Source: Parastagonospora avenae f. sp. tritici 18332-5 (taxonomy: Eukaryota; Ascomycota; Dothideomycetes; Pleosporales; Phaeosphaeriaceae). From it: 64,000 nucleotides of DNA. Within the stretch, counting starts at the first letter, position 1. The number at the start of each line of letters is the position of its first letter. The notes under the pieces were generated by a model. That model had not been told where the DNA came from. It ran no database searches and saw only the letters and a list, made by a program, of their open reading frames with translations. The translations under genes and the position numbers were made by a program. This document shows, one piece after another, positions 11,484-22,107 of the stretch. The stretch is from assembly GCA_022559985.1 (NCBI GenBank), contig JAFJTR010000042.1:62001-126000 (forward strand), written 5' to 3'.

Positions 11484-11885
11484 AAGCAGGGAAATCGTAT
11501 CTTCTACAGTCACCCGCCAAGAACTCATCGCTTGAAGGCGGCAGTGGAAGTGAATAAGCTACAGTATATCTGCCAGCAGCTATTCTCGGAAACTCGCGGC
11601 TACGAATTTGGAATTAATGGGCTGGTTGCGCGCGACTCTACGCTACATGCTCATCTACACTACCTCAATCCTAAGGGTCTCACCATCGAGCGCATGAAGA
11701 AGATCCGCGTACATGGATACGTAGGAGTCTTTGACGGTAATGCGTCCAGCATGGTACATCGACTTCTCGAGTTCAATTTCAAGCACCCGGATATTGTCAT
11801 CGATGCTGTCTTGGATGATTGGCGTTACGAAAGACAATTCTCAGTCACTCAATTCTTCGCAAAAGATTGGGTGCGACTAAGTTGA
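11484..11885 (+). pseudogene. Hypothetical ORF without an ATG, probable gene fragment
   Basis: The frame is open from a stop at 11481 to the TGA-type end at 11885, but its first ATG is internal (11692). It codes for about 117 residues from 11532, with YICQQLFSETRGYEFGINGL, a motif style seen in fungal F-box-like or nucleus-associated hypothetical families (QL..ET.G.E). The middle has GYVGVFDGN and VIDAVLDDWRYERQF. Either an upstream exon is missed or this is a 5'-truncated relic. The TATA-like word is followed only by a four-codon ATG frame. No function is proposed. Confidence 0.35.
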
Positions 11886-12163
11886 GGCTGCATTACCCCA
11901 AGGCATTCTGGGTATATTATAACCTGTCAATTACCTATTAGATCTATCCAGGCTTATCTGTGATACAACAGCTGCTCTATGATAGTACTTCGAGTATATC
12001 CAGGGCGCGTACGAATTGTTGCAGAACCGCGCTGGTGGTACATACCAAAGGATCAATGACGTAAGTAAAAATGAACTACGACCACCACAACTACGTTCAA
12101 CAACTCTTCCTCCCCGTCATTTCTCTTGTTCCCATACAAATTAACCATCTGCTAAACTTCAAA

Positions 12164-12526
12164 ATGCCATCACTCAAGCTCCTCGCAAACTACGGCGTAA
12201 CCGCCTTTCTCCTCAGCACCGGCCTCCTCATGCTACTAAGTCCCACCACCATGGCCGCACTGTTCGGCATGCCCATCGAAGACGACACCTTCGCAGCAGG
12301 TTTCGTGCAGTGTATGGGCGGGCGCAACTTGACGTTTGGAATCATCGCGGGCATTTTCTTGCAGCGAAGGGATCTGAGGGCTGTCTCAACTATGGCGAGT
12401 ATGCTGACGCTTGATGGGCTGGTGGATGGGCTGGTGACATTCAAGTATGCGGGCTTTGGGGCGGCATTGCCGCATTTTGGGGCTGCGGCGGTTGTGCCGT
12501 TTGTTAGTGCTTGGATGGCGAGTTAG
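12164..12526 (+). CDS. DUF4267-family small membrane protein
   Basis: A single exon of 120 residues from the ATG at 12164 (MPSLKLLANYG). The open frame extends to 12071, but family members begin near here. There are four hydrophobic segments: about 8-25, 45-65, 72-92 and 97-118. The central signature is FAAGFVQCMGGRNLTFGIIAG, followed by a short RRD turn and DGLVDGLVTF, matching DUF4267 proteins. The function of the family is unknown and the location is presumably a membrane. There is no clear partner nearby. Confidence 0.8.
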   Translation: MPSLKLLANYGVTAFLLSTGLLMLLSPTTMAALFGMPIEDDTFAAGFVQCMGGRNLTFGIIAGIFLQRRDLRAVSTMASMLTLDGLVDGLVTFKYAGFGAALPHFGAAAVVPFVSAWMAS

Positions 12527-13818
12527 GTGAGTGAGAATGATAGGATTCGAGGGCGTGCTAACGGTCATAGATTCGGTAGCGATTTAAAGGGGGAATCTTC
12601 CTTTTTTAATGTGTAGTGCGTTGCATCTACGGCGCGTGAGATTCTTCCTCAAGCAGCTCTATCTCGAAACAAATCTAATGAAAAAAAAATCTTTCGTTCA
12701 TGACACAAACTGAGCAGAATCCACGGATCACTCGCAGACAATCTTGCCGCTAACGACTTCACCGCACAGGATCTCGCAAGATTACTCCTCGTACGTACCT
12801 AAACAGGCGTGTAGCATCCGGATGCAACGCTCTGAATGAGTACAACTTGGGGCTAGCACAGCTCACCCCCAGTTCCTGGTGACCGGGCTGGACAACAGCG
12901 TAAAAGGTGATAATCACTCAGTGGTGAGAGGGCGCGGGATCGCACCTTCTTACCGTAGGTAACAACGCGCTCTATATGTGCGCGTCCCTACTCGACCAAA
13001 TGTGAAGTTCGCAAGACATGACTTGCATGTTCGCAAGTCCACATGCATTCAGGCCTCGGTCTGGCCCGAGGGAATGCATCGCGGCGAGCCCGGAAGCAGT
13101 ATTTACGACCTACTCATTCCACGGTACGGAAGTTGTCCGAAAGACCTGGAGCCCATGAGACGTAGGCTTGGGGTTAATGCTACTGCATCATTTCGTTGTA
13201 CATTGGCGAGATGAAGGACGGCATGGTAGCATAGTGCATCCTCTTGATGTTGTCATCTGAAGGTCGGGTCGTGGTCCGTTGCATTTTCGCGACGCCCTGC
13301 TCCAATTCCAAATTCGGTGGAAACGCCTCGTGGTGTACGGTTATTGAGGCGCGTGAACGTTTTCAGCAGACGAAACTCGCGGCATCTCGCTTGTGGTCAC
13401 CCACCCGATGTGTGTGAGACAGCATACTTTCCTACCCTCAAGCACATGTACAGTAGAGCGAGGTACCGCAACATGAGGAACGAGATGTCGCTTCGCCGAG
13501 CGAAATGTTCAGATTATCTATGGCATGGCTAACAGTACTTATGCAGGATCGAAGTGAAACAGTACCCACCATAAGCAACCCAGATCAGAAACGACAGATT
13601 CAAGTTGGGCATAGCACTTAGATCTCCTCATCACGTCGTCGATTATCTTCCGCCCTAGCTGCCAAGTCCCGGTACAGAATTTTACAGCTCCCCAGGATAT
13701 CTCAGTGCGATCCTATCATTATGATGTTATCTGTAGAGCAGCCTAGGTTGCTTTCGCATAGCTGAAACCTACCTTTGTATTCCTCGGGACCTTGGCCAAG
13801 GATATACAGGTTGAAATA
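12527..13818. other. Intergenic, with inverted-repeat structure
   Basis: About 1.3 kb without a supported gene. It contains direct and inverted repeats around 13011-13080 (separate entry). Open frames at 12978-13214 and 13317-13532 have no recognisable features. Confidence 0.4.
13043..13079. repeat. Imperfect inverted repeat (hairpin-forming)
   Basis: ATGCATTC-AGG-CCTCGG faces CCGAGG-GAATGCAT across a loop of about six bases, giving a 14-bp stem with a three-base bulge. Just upstream the word GTTCGCAAG occurs twice as a direct repeat (about 13007 and 13029), and CTTGC...GCAAG forms a smaller hairpin. Confidence 0.6.
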
Positions 13819-14877
13819 TCAGGCCAAGCGGTCAAATATAGCAAAGCCAGGGTATTCGAAGTCCAATCTCCTTTCTGGAACGCCATCTGCACCGATAGGA
13901 GGAGACTCGGCGTGCATCAACTTGACCTCCTTTGCTGCTCCACTCAGATACTGATCTTCCTGATATTCCACAGCTGACCAAAGCGCCCGTCGCTGCCCCG
14001 GTATGGCAGGAGGTATGACCACATTTCGTGGATTCATCAACCACAAGGTCTCCACATTAAGCGTCGCTAAACTTTCTAGAATTTCGCTCCAGGTACTGTA
14101 TGCAAGCTGGATATGTGCGAAACCGAGTTTGCTTAAGTTCGGGAAACACGAGAGGAACTTATTGATGTCGGACGCTGTGAACACGTACCGGTTATCCGCT
14201 GATAGTCGAAGTTCTTTGAGTGTGAGTAATTGGACATCTTCCAAGTTGGGTACCGGGTCCATCAAGCGAAAGGGGGGGTTTTGCCATGGTCGAAATCCCT
14301 GCCACATAAGACGGCGATCCATGAGTGTTGAGAACGAGAGGTCCAGTACCTCTGGGCAATCCAAATACCCGACCCAAAATCTTAGCTCGCCCTCGTACAT
14401 ATCTGTTATAGACATGGAAAGGTACGTTAAGGTTGCCCCAAAATTTAGGACGACGGCATTTGATGCAACAGCACCGTAAGATGCACGGTTTCCAATGAGG
14501 GGCATTTCAAAGCCTTGGAGCCAAATGTCCGCTTCATGTATCGCATCTATGATTCGCCTGAAGATCCGCTTATTGTCCATTTGTATGCCGGCCCAGGAGT
14601 GCTCCTCACTTGCGACGGGCAAGACCCTGATCTCCCCAAGGTGGAGATCGTCCTCGCTGGACACTGTCCAATTTGGCCACGATCCATCTAGACATTTTGG
14701 ATGGATGGTGTGGTAACGTAGCCATCTTAAGCCGCGGAAATGCTGCAGCAGGTGCACAAGATACTCGACGATTGGTGCTTCTTTCTCCTTCTCTTCTCGA
14801 CCGAGCTCCAGCGCTCGAAGCTTAGCAAATGATATCCTGGAGACCAGCGCAAATGTATGGAGGCATCCAATGCGCAT
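13819..14877 (-). CDS. Hypothetical LRR/F-box-like protein
   Basis: A 352-residue open frame from ATG 14877. It shows several Leu-rich irregular repeats, for example LRALELG near the start, PEVLDLSFSTL, LTLKELRLSADN and FPNLSKLGFAHI. These fit the LRR half of fungal F-box-like proteins. No F-box is present; the frame is closed by a stop about 40 bp upstream of the ATG, so an upstream exon with the F-box could be missing. It may act as a ubiquitin-ligase substrate receptor, but this rests only on repeat style. It lies next to the frame-broken ORF at 15173-15810, which has a comparable LWLLNP motif (here LWLMNP). Confidence 0.5.
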   Translation of the reverse strand: MRIGCLHTFALVSRISFAKLRALELGREEKEKEAPIVEYLVHLLQHFRGLRWLRYHTIHPKCLDGSWPNWTVSSEDDLHLGEIRVLPVASEEHSWAGIQMDNKRIFRRIIDAIHEADIWLQGFEMPLIGNRASYGAVASNAVVLNFGATLTYLSMSITDMYEGELRFWVGYLDCPEVLDLSFSTLMDRRLMWQGFRPWQNPPFRLMDPVPNLEDVQLLTLKELRLSADNRYVFTASDINKFLSCFPNLSKLGFAHIQLAYSTWSEILESLATLNVETLWLMNPRNVVIPPAIPGQRRALWSAVEYQEDQYLSGAAKEVKLMHAESPPIGADGVPERRLDFEYPGFAIFDRLA

Positions 14878-15172
14878 GGTCGAGGTGTCGTGGAGTGTTA
14901 CAGTGTACTATCTTCGCATCAGAAACACTCCAAGATGTCATGTGCACCTCCCGAGTGCAGCTTCAGGTTCGTCGTATGCGGTCCCCGTCAAGTCGGTGCT
15001 GTGAATGTTCAGGACCCTGTTCATATTGAAGTCTGACGAGTGACACTCACACGCATCGAGTTGACTGTGAAGTGGGAGGGCTTCTTAGGTATGAAGTGAA
15101 CTGGAAATATAGATACAAGTTGAAGGTATCTGGCGCACTACCATGTACAGCTATGAAGATTGACGGACCAAC

Positions 15173-15810
15173 ATGGACGTTTCCCGCATCCCTGCGCCGC
15201 GTGTCTATCAATCTTACCCTCCACATCGTAAGCGACCCTTATTCGACACGTGGATCTATCGCTGTCAGCATCTCGAACATCTCGAAATTGCCTTGTGCCG
15301 CGCACCGCACTTCGATGTCGACACGGTTGCTTTGCAGCAATGCTGGGGTAACACAGGGACTAATAAAGCGCCCGCTAAGCTGACCGAAATCAGACTCCTG
15401 ACGGATACATGCTATTACATTGGTGTGCATATGTTACTTAGAGCACTACGAGAGTTTTCAGGTCTCCGAAATTGGCGCCGGGACACATCATGATGACCAT
15501 CGGCAGGAAGCCATGGGCAGCACTCTTTGAGAGCTTGAGGGATGCGGCAGAGTACAATTTAGATTCGGATGTGCTGTGGCTGTTGAATCCGACGTGGAAC
15601 CCATACACCGAGCCAAAGACACCCTTCATCTTGTATAGATACGACAGGGAGGCGCGAGATGCGGCGATAAGTGCGGCAAAAGAGGCCAGGATCGTATACA
15701 TACGATCGTATCTTGAGGGCGGAGGACTTGCTTTTGCTGGTGCTGGTCGCGGACACGAGTTCTCTGGCTTCCAAGTGTTTGAAGAAGATCGGAGAGCCAA
15801 CGGAAGCTGA
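15173..15810 (+). pseudogene. Frame-broken hypothetical ORF, possible LRR/F-box relic
   Basis: Two plus-strand frames abut. The first, 15173-15493 (ATG 15173), includes QHLEHLEIALCRAPHFD and a late LLRALREFSGLRN. The second frame picks up at about 15460 and runs to 15810 with PWAALFESLRDAAEYN, VLWLLNPTWNPY and a Gly/Ala-rich tail. No intron of credible length with correct phase joins them, so a single-base frameshift near 15456-15472 (or a sequencing error) is likely. The first part resembles the LEHLEI segment of fungal F-box proteins. The function is unknown. Confidence 0.4.
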
Positions 15811-16334
15811 GCACTGAGGATGTCACACGAGCGCTAGCGTAACAGGTCCAACTCTTTCAATTTGCTCTTGTACGACCAGATGCTCCGATAGAACATTGAA
15901 TTGAGTTAGCACAAGCGTCTTTGGTCATGCTTGTCCAGCCCACTCCAATCATGTCAGAGGCGCAAACGCCCTATTGTTGGTACTTGACATTGGAAGCCCT
16001 TGAATGTGGGGAGTGACACTGGCGCATGTTTGGACTGCCGAGTGTTCAATCCTGAGGTCGTTTGTATTGTCGTACGCGCGGGAAATACTAATTTGCTCGT
16101 CCCGCGACGTCCCCCGCTTCTACTTCACTTGGACTCTGACGACCGATTCCTGTTTGCGCGCTAGTCTGGAAGACATCTTTGACGGCTGAGCACTGTCGCC
16201 ACCCCGCTTAATTCACACTTGCTTTTCGGTATACGGCGACTCTCCATCTACAACTATCATCCTCCGACCTCAACTTGTCATAACCACTGTTGATTACCAT
16301 CACAAATCACTATCCAGCACGGCAAGACAACAAC
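15811..16334. other. Intergenic, promoter of the next secreted peptide
   Basis: About 520 bp without a supported gene. The 100 bp before 16335 are C/T- and A-rich, as usual upstream of fungal starts. Confidence 0.4.
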
Positions 16335-16690
16335 ATGAAGCTCATCATTACCGCCCTCCTTGCTCTCACCGCTCTCGCTGCTGCGGACATGAGCTGCGAT
16401 CTGTGCAAGAACCACTATCAGTACTGCCTAGACGTGAGTGTAAACATGACAGATACTGAATAGTTGCTAATAATACGACAGAACGGAGTGGTCCCAGGTA
16501 TCGACAAGGAGAAACAGACCTGCGCCCAGCATATCTGCTACCAGAACCCCGAGGTAAGTGGGTTTTCTCCCGCAGATGGTCTTCCAGAGCTGATATGTGG
16601 CAGTGCCGCAGCTGCGGTGACGAGCTCGGAAAATGCCCTGACAAGTCGCGTTACCACCCGGGCTGCGGAGAGCACGCCTGTCCGCCCTAG
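16335..16690 (+). CDS. Small secreted 10-cysteine peptide (effector-like)
   Basis: Three exons, 16335-16433, 16482-16553 and 16604-16690, all in phase 0, give 85 residues. Introns begin GTGAGT and GTAAGT and end ACAG and GCAG. Residues 1-17 are a clear signal peptide (MKLIITALLALTALAAA). The mature part has ten Cys: three in exon 1 (SCDLCKNHYQYC), two in exon 2 (TCAQHIC) and five in exon 3 (CRSCGDELGKC, GCGEHAC), compatible with five disulfides. No known family was recognised. Such peptides are often secreted during host colonisation or act as antimicrobials. The stop lies 172 bp from the convergent stop of the Egt2-like gene. Confidence 0.85.
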
Positions 16691-16861
16691 GACCAGTCCT
16701 CGAGGTGTCGTTGACAGTAAAGGTGCGATTCACACATTCGCTCAGGCTTAGTGTTGGAGCATCTTGACAAATCTTTGGAGAGATGCGTGGTATGTTTGAG
16801 ATAAGTCTGAAAGACTGGATGATTATACTACGAAATGGATAATGAATCTTGACTCTTCATC

Positions 16862-18515
16862 TTACAATTTGCTTGTCTTTTCCCCGCCCACCCACTCACC
16901 TGCTTCTACCCTGGCAATAATCTTCTTCAGTGTCTCAGCCGCCCAGGTCATGTCCGCCATCTCGAGATACACTTGCCCGCTCAATCGCGCCCACCAAGCG
17001 CCTCCGTGGAACATAGTCTGGAGAAACGTCCCATGGTCATCGAGGGACGTCTTGTGCATCCAATCCCTGACTTCGCCGCCGACATCAGCTTCCTCGACAC
17101 CTGCTGCTGCTGCATATTCTTTCGCCTTCACCACAGAAATCGGCAAGCGAACGTTTGCTAGACAACACTCTGCCCCCAGCGTCCCCGTCTTGTTCTCCAT
17201 TACTTCCGTGCCCAATTCCTTCGCCACGAGCTTCGCCCCCTCTCGCGCCAGCGTCTGGCAGTACTTCATAATCACATCCTCGCCACCCAGATTTTCGCGC
17301 CATGCGAGTGCCGCGGGAACGCAGAGATACGGCGCGTTGTCAATGGTGCCGACGAATTCGAAATTCGCAACATATGCATTCTGCGAAGTATTCGGGAAAC
17401 CCGATTTCGGAAACGGCGAACCGATAGCCGAGTTTCGCGGCGCGAAGCCGTGGGACGTGGGCAGTGTGCTGCGTATGAGATGCTGGTTTCGCACAGGCAC
17501 GTAGAAGATAGCGTTGCCGCGGGGGACGTGGAGCCACCTGAAGAACTCTGATTAGCGCTTGATCCTTCAGATTGGAGGATACTGGGAATATATACTTGTG
17601 GCAGTTACTCACGAAGAAATCCGGATCCAGCTTCTCTAGATCTAACTTGATGTGTCCGACTCCATGCGCGCCGTCGACGCAGCTCAGTACACCCAACTCT
17701 TTACACGCAGCCGTGAGGCGTTCGAATGGCACCCGAACGCCGGGCATACTGACGATCGTGTCGAAGATTGCGATTTTCACCTTCCCGCCGGCTTTTTCGA
17801 CTTCAGCGACTTTCGATTGAAACTCCTCGACGAGCCAGTCGTCTTCCACGGGATACGAGTAAGTGATCTTGATAGACTTGGCTGGCGTGGTTTCAGTGAT
17901 ATACGCGACTGTCTTCTCGCATGCGCCATAGATGGTGGCAAAGTAGAGGATGTGGTCGCCGGGCTGGAAGTCCAAGTTGCGCAAGACCGTATTGATGCCA
18001 GTTGTGGCATTGGGTATAAAGACTACGGTATCTGAAGGGGTGTTGAGGACCTGGAGTATGATTAGGCTTGGTAGAAGCAGGGTTAGACCGAGGGCTTTTA
18101 CTTTGGTCACTGCTTCGCGAGACTCGTTGATGAGTTTGGGATACTCGTATCGGATGAAGGAGTCGGGGCGTGCTTCGGCTTCATCTTGGAAATGGCGGAG
18201 TTGGTCGCGGACGGCTTTGGGGTATGTGCCGAAGGAACCTAGAATGTTAGATGTGTGTTGCTAGTGTTATGAAGTGATGAAGCTCGGTGAAGATCTCGAC
18301 TTTTATGAAGCCTGGAAGGCTGAACACTGCCGTGTACAACTGCAAAGCTTGAAGAGTTCTGACCAATGGATTCATGAAAACAAAGCGAAGAAAGCCGACT
18401 TACCATGATTCAAGTTCAAATACCCCTTCTGGAACAGAAATTCCTTCTCCCTCAGCTCTTTTCCAAACTTAACCCCATCCTTCGTTTGGACATTCAGGGC
18501 AGTAATCGACGTCAT
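16862..18515 (-). CDS. PLP-dependent class V aminotransferase-fold enzyme, Egt2-like (hercynylcysteine sulfoxide lyase family)
   Basis: Four exons, 18404-18515, 18102-18238, 17596-18050 and 16862-17537, give 459 residues. The N-terminus has the family block LNLNHGSFGTYP (built across intron 1). The middle has the pyridoxal-phosphate loop NATTGINTVLRN, then ATIYGACEKTV and CVDGAHGVGH. The PLP-binding Lys is Lys235 in SNCHKW, whose codon is split by intron 3. After it comes the diagnostic YVPVRNQHLIRSTLPTSHGF, typical of fungal Egt2. Egt2 cleaves hercynylcysteine sulfoxide in ergothioneine synthesis, in the cytosol. Whether this is the true ortholog or a paralog cannot be told here; no egt1 is nearby. 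Intron 2 (18051-18101) is 51 nt, in frame and stop-free, so retention would add 17 residues. Confidence 0.82.
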
Positions 18516-19039
18516 GATTAATAGATTGTCTCTAACAAGGACTGAAGCGCAACAGATGCTCAAGCCCCCTCTTCATATACTCCCAATTGATCGGTGACTC
18601 AAATACCAGCCTCAGGCTATGAGTCGTCCCAGGCGAATCTAGCGCTTGGTCACGCATGTGAAAGATAGGGCGTGGTGTTCAGTCACACCTGAGCCAACCA
18701 GACGCGCAGAAATACGGCTACAGCCGGCGCCGGCTCCACCAGCGTTAGTCACCACAGTCACGGCATTTGAAAGCGTGCCAATAATCTCTGACTTGCATTC
18801 TTGATTTTCCATTGTTTTTGTACGTACACTAATCTTCCTAACTTCTCACTTTGCGGACCAGAAAAGACTCATCTCCATCGCCTGGATGACAAGATGTGGG
18901 TGTGAATTATGTACAATATGTAGTAGAATAAAAAAGAGAAGGGGGGGTATCCCGAAAGCGAAAGTACTCTTCGTGTAAATTCATTTTTCTAGACAGGCAA
19001 AAAGTAGCGCTTAATGAACAACAAACTCAATCGCAAGTA
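18516..19039. other. Intergenic between two minus-strand genes
   Basis: About 520 bp, holding the Egt2-like promoter and the 3' flank of the membrane-protein gene. No supported gene. Confidence 0.4.
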
Positions 19040-20116
19040 TTAGATGGTGCGCACACCACGGGCCGCCTCGGTCCTTACACGTCTTCGGTACTGCTCACGG
19101 AATTGGATGCGGCCGTATGTTCCTCCGCCAACGACGAGGAAAAATAGACCAGCCCAGATGGTGGTAATGGTTACACCAATTGGGGAGATTTCAATGGATT
19201 GTCCTGGTACGACGAAGGGCGCAGCGGATTGGACGGCTGATGAGGCGGCCGCGGCCGCATTGGGGTCGACATTGGTTGGACCGTTGGCTGAGGTTGAGAA
19301 TACGCCGTTGACAAAGGACGCGTCTCCAGATGAAAGAGTCGTTTCGACATCTTGACCAGTGACGGGGTTACGCGCTGCGAGATCGATTTGGGGAATCAGG
19401 AGCGGCTTGAGGGACTCCCTGATAAAGGATTAGTCATGACAAGATTTGATATCAAGATAGAGATGTACTTACACGTTCATCGCAGAGCCCATCAAGTTGC
19501 TGTTGACACGACCAACGTACATAAGCACCTTCAATTCGGTCATGGTGTTGATGTTCTGCCTCTCAACCAACAATCCATCACTGACTTCCCTTCGCACGGG
19601 TGGGTAGCCAATGTCACGTTTCGAGAAGTTTCCAGCCATGTTTTGAACGGTGGCGCCGAGGTAGGAAAGCGTCATGCTGACATCGGCAGCGGTGACACCA
19701 AGCCAAGGGTCGATGGGAGCAGACACATTGTACATGCGCAGCTCAGCCTGAAAGACACCCGTCGAGTTGTCGAGGAAGGGTAGGTTGTAGCAGACGACAA
19801 TGCCACTTGGATTCGATGCTTGTCCATTGAGATTGCTGAGCGTATCCATGCATGCTTTCCTCGTCTCCTCCTCCCATCTTGCTAAATCCACGCCGGTCGC
19901 GTCCCCAGATGCTGGCGATATGGACGACAAAGGCGCGGTGTCGGCTGGACTTGGGTCTTGTCGTCGCGTAAGACTTGCAATGCGCTCGGCGTCTCCCAGC
20001 AGGCCCCTTTCCACATCGTTGTTCCGTTGAAGAAGAGTGTTGACATCCCGAAGCTTGATGGCGGTTGCGTGTCCGGCAGCAAGTAGTCCGCCGATCAAGG
20101 CAGTTTTGAAGAACAT
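19040..20116 (-). CDS. Secretory type I membrane protein of unknown function
   Basis: Two exons, 19473-20116 and 19040-19418 (GTAAGT intron, phase 2), give 340 residues. There is an N-terminal signal peptide (MFFKTALIGGLLAAGHATA). A long ectodomain has NNST and NVSA sequons, a dibasic TRRQ site (about residue 52) and paired Cys (KACMDTL, VVCYNLP). One C-terminal membrane segment (ITTIWAGLFFLVVGGGTYG) is followed by a basic tail (REQYRRRVRTEAARG). This is a plasma-membrane or cell-wall-facing topology. The conserved-looking central part (FQAELRMYNVSAP, SMTLSYLGATVQNM) is not a family I can name. The TRRQ and VRREV/KR sites may be Kex2 cut points. Confidence 0.75.
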
Positions 20117-22107
20117 TTTGTATTAGTGTCGACCTGCGTTATTAAAGGGATAGTGGGAAGGCTGCGTGGCTGCACAGCAGCTTGCTAGAAGGAGAGTGGT
20201 GAACGGCGACGGTTCAAAGGACGAGGTAACGAAAGACAAGAGACCCTAAAGAAACCGGATCTACATGGGAGTCATTAGGAGGGTACACTAGGCCGTCGTA
20301 CGACTAAAATTCTGACAGGCCTGTGGAGAAACACGGTAGATAGAGAAACCAGGCGTGGTTCCGTGGTGGGACTACGGTAGGCTCGGAATGGCGTGAGCTG
20401 GGCACATTGATCACACCGTCAAAGAAGCACCAAGCCTGGAGCGAGCTGCCATGACAGAGTTGAGACCGGTTCTGATTGAAGCTGCGACGGAGAACACGGG
20501 ACACTTCTATGCGTTCATCCCATAGCGGTTACCATCTAGCTTAATTTAGTAATCTTGAGCCGCAGGCCGTGCTGGCCAACCGAGTTGTGGCTAGAGGTCG
20601 ATCATATTGGTAGCGTAGGCGGTGTCGCATGAAGGTAGCGAGCTCCTTGAGACAATTGGTGTTGAAGGAGCAAGTTCGAGGAGTACGACCGAGACGGCTT
20701 CTGTTAGGGGCGCTTGCAGGGTAGCACGTGAGACGGCAGGTGGGGCCAATCAGACGCGTTCCTGCCGTCGCTACCGACGCGCAGTTGCATCCCCGTCTCA
20801 TCCTCCCTGTCCCGCTTGAGCCTCTTCAGCCATGGCGAACTCCCCATCGCAAAATTTCCGGAGTGCCTGTCAATGCCTCGAGTCTTCCTCACGAGATGTG
20901 GAGCTGCTAAGGCACTTTTCAAGGCAAGTGCCCGCTGTCATTCTACGTGCGACGCCTGACTGGCCCAAGGCGTATCGTTGGCACCGAAAGTGCGAGCAAC
21001 GGCCGAGCAAATCGAAGATTTCGGATGAAATGACACCAAGGCGCCTGTACAAACCAGGAAACCTTCGACGCCACAAAAACGGCGACATGTTAATCCATAC
21101 CGCGAGGCTTGTCATCTTCGACGGGAAGCAGCAAGGTTGTGTGCGGCTCAGCAACAGACGAGCATCCACCAGTCTGGAGACCATCATTGCAATTCATGAC
21201 CTTACAAGCGTCGAGGGCATCATTGAGCGACGGTCCAGATCTGATGCGATGTGGATGTCGTGCCCACACTCTAACCGCCCGGGAAGAAACGGTGAGCAGG
21301 TGACACAAAATCATCGTGTCCTGCACACCCACGGCCCGGCGCAAGACATAAATCGGTGTTCACTAATGCCGCGGCAGATCCTATGGTGACAGTCAGATTC
21401 ATATATGAGGGCGTCCTGAATGTCTGCTTTTGACGCATCACTTCTGGTCCTGCGTCAGCTCCACAGCGTCTTGCACCGCTACTAATGCTGCTGCTTCGAC
21501 GGGATTGTTGCTTTCGGAACGGCTCGCGCGCCATATAGATTCTCTGGTGATCTGGCACCATACGGCGTTGTCTGGCTGCGAACATATGCACAAGCAGCGC
21601 CTTGAACTAAGAGGCGACTCTTAGATGGCCACGTTCGCCTGCATGCGACTAAACCGCAAGGGTACGCTCGTGCCCAGTGTGCATTCGCCCAACACACATC
21701 TTGAGGCCCTATATTGTCACCCTCTACTAACGCGCTGGGGAATGCAGGTAAGTATTGCCAGCACATCAAAAAGCCTCCGCTGTTTCGCTGGAGAAGCCTT
21801 GTCCTGCCCCGTCAGCCTACTATCTGGGCGAGTCGCCTCTGCCAGGTAAGCACGCTGTACTTCTCTGAAGACTGGGGCTCCCGGTCCCAGCTCTTCTCCA
21901 GTATTTTGTCTCTCACGTTTCTCGCTCTGTTACGCTGAAATGACTGTCTTGCTTTTTGCATCTGTATTTGGACTCTCCCGGTCCTAAACTCTTAGTTACT
22001 GCAACCATCCCACCTTCGACTGGTCTCCCACACCTAGCACCCGCTACAGTGCTACTCCTTAGCTACGCGTTAGCCAATTTATAGAGCGACTTGAACTGCT
22101 TGCCGCT
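20117..22107. other. Intergenic, long 5' region of the pseudokinase gene
   Basis: About 2 kb without a supported gene. Open frames on both strands (for example 20832-21389) are uncharacteristic in composition and lack family motifs. The 150 bp before 22108 are C/T-rich, suggesting a long 5' leader. Confidence 0.4.

Noticed and set aside
15420..15460. 41-nt intron joining the two frames of the broken LRR-like ORF
   Set aside because: The GT...TTTTCAG pair is too short and the phases do not restore the downstream frame.
16842..17504. 220-codon plus-strand frame over the Egt2-like gene
   Set aside because: Shadow of the last exon of the minus-strand enzyme, whose motifs are unambiguous.
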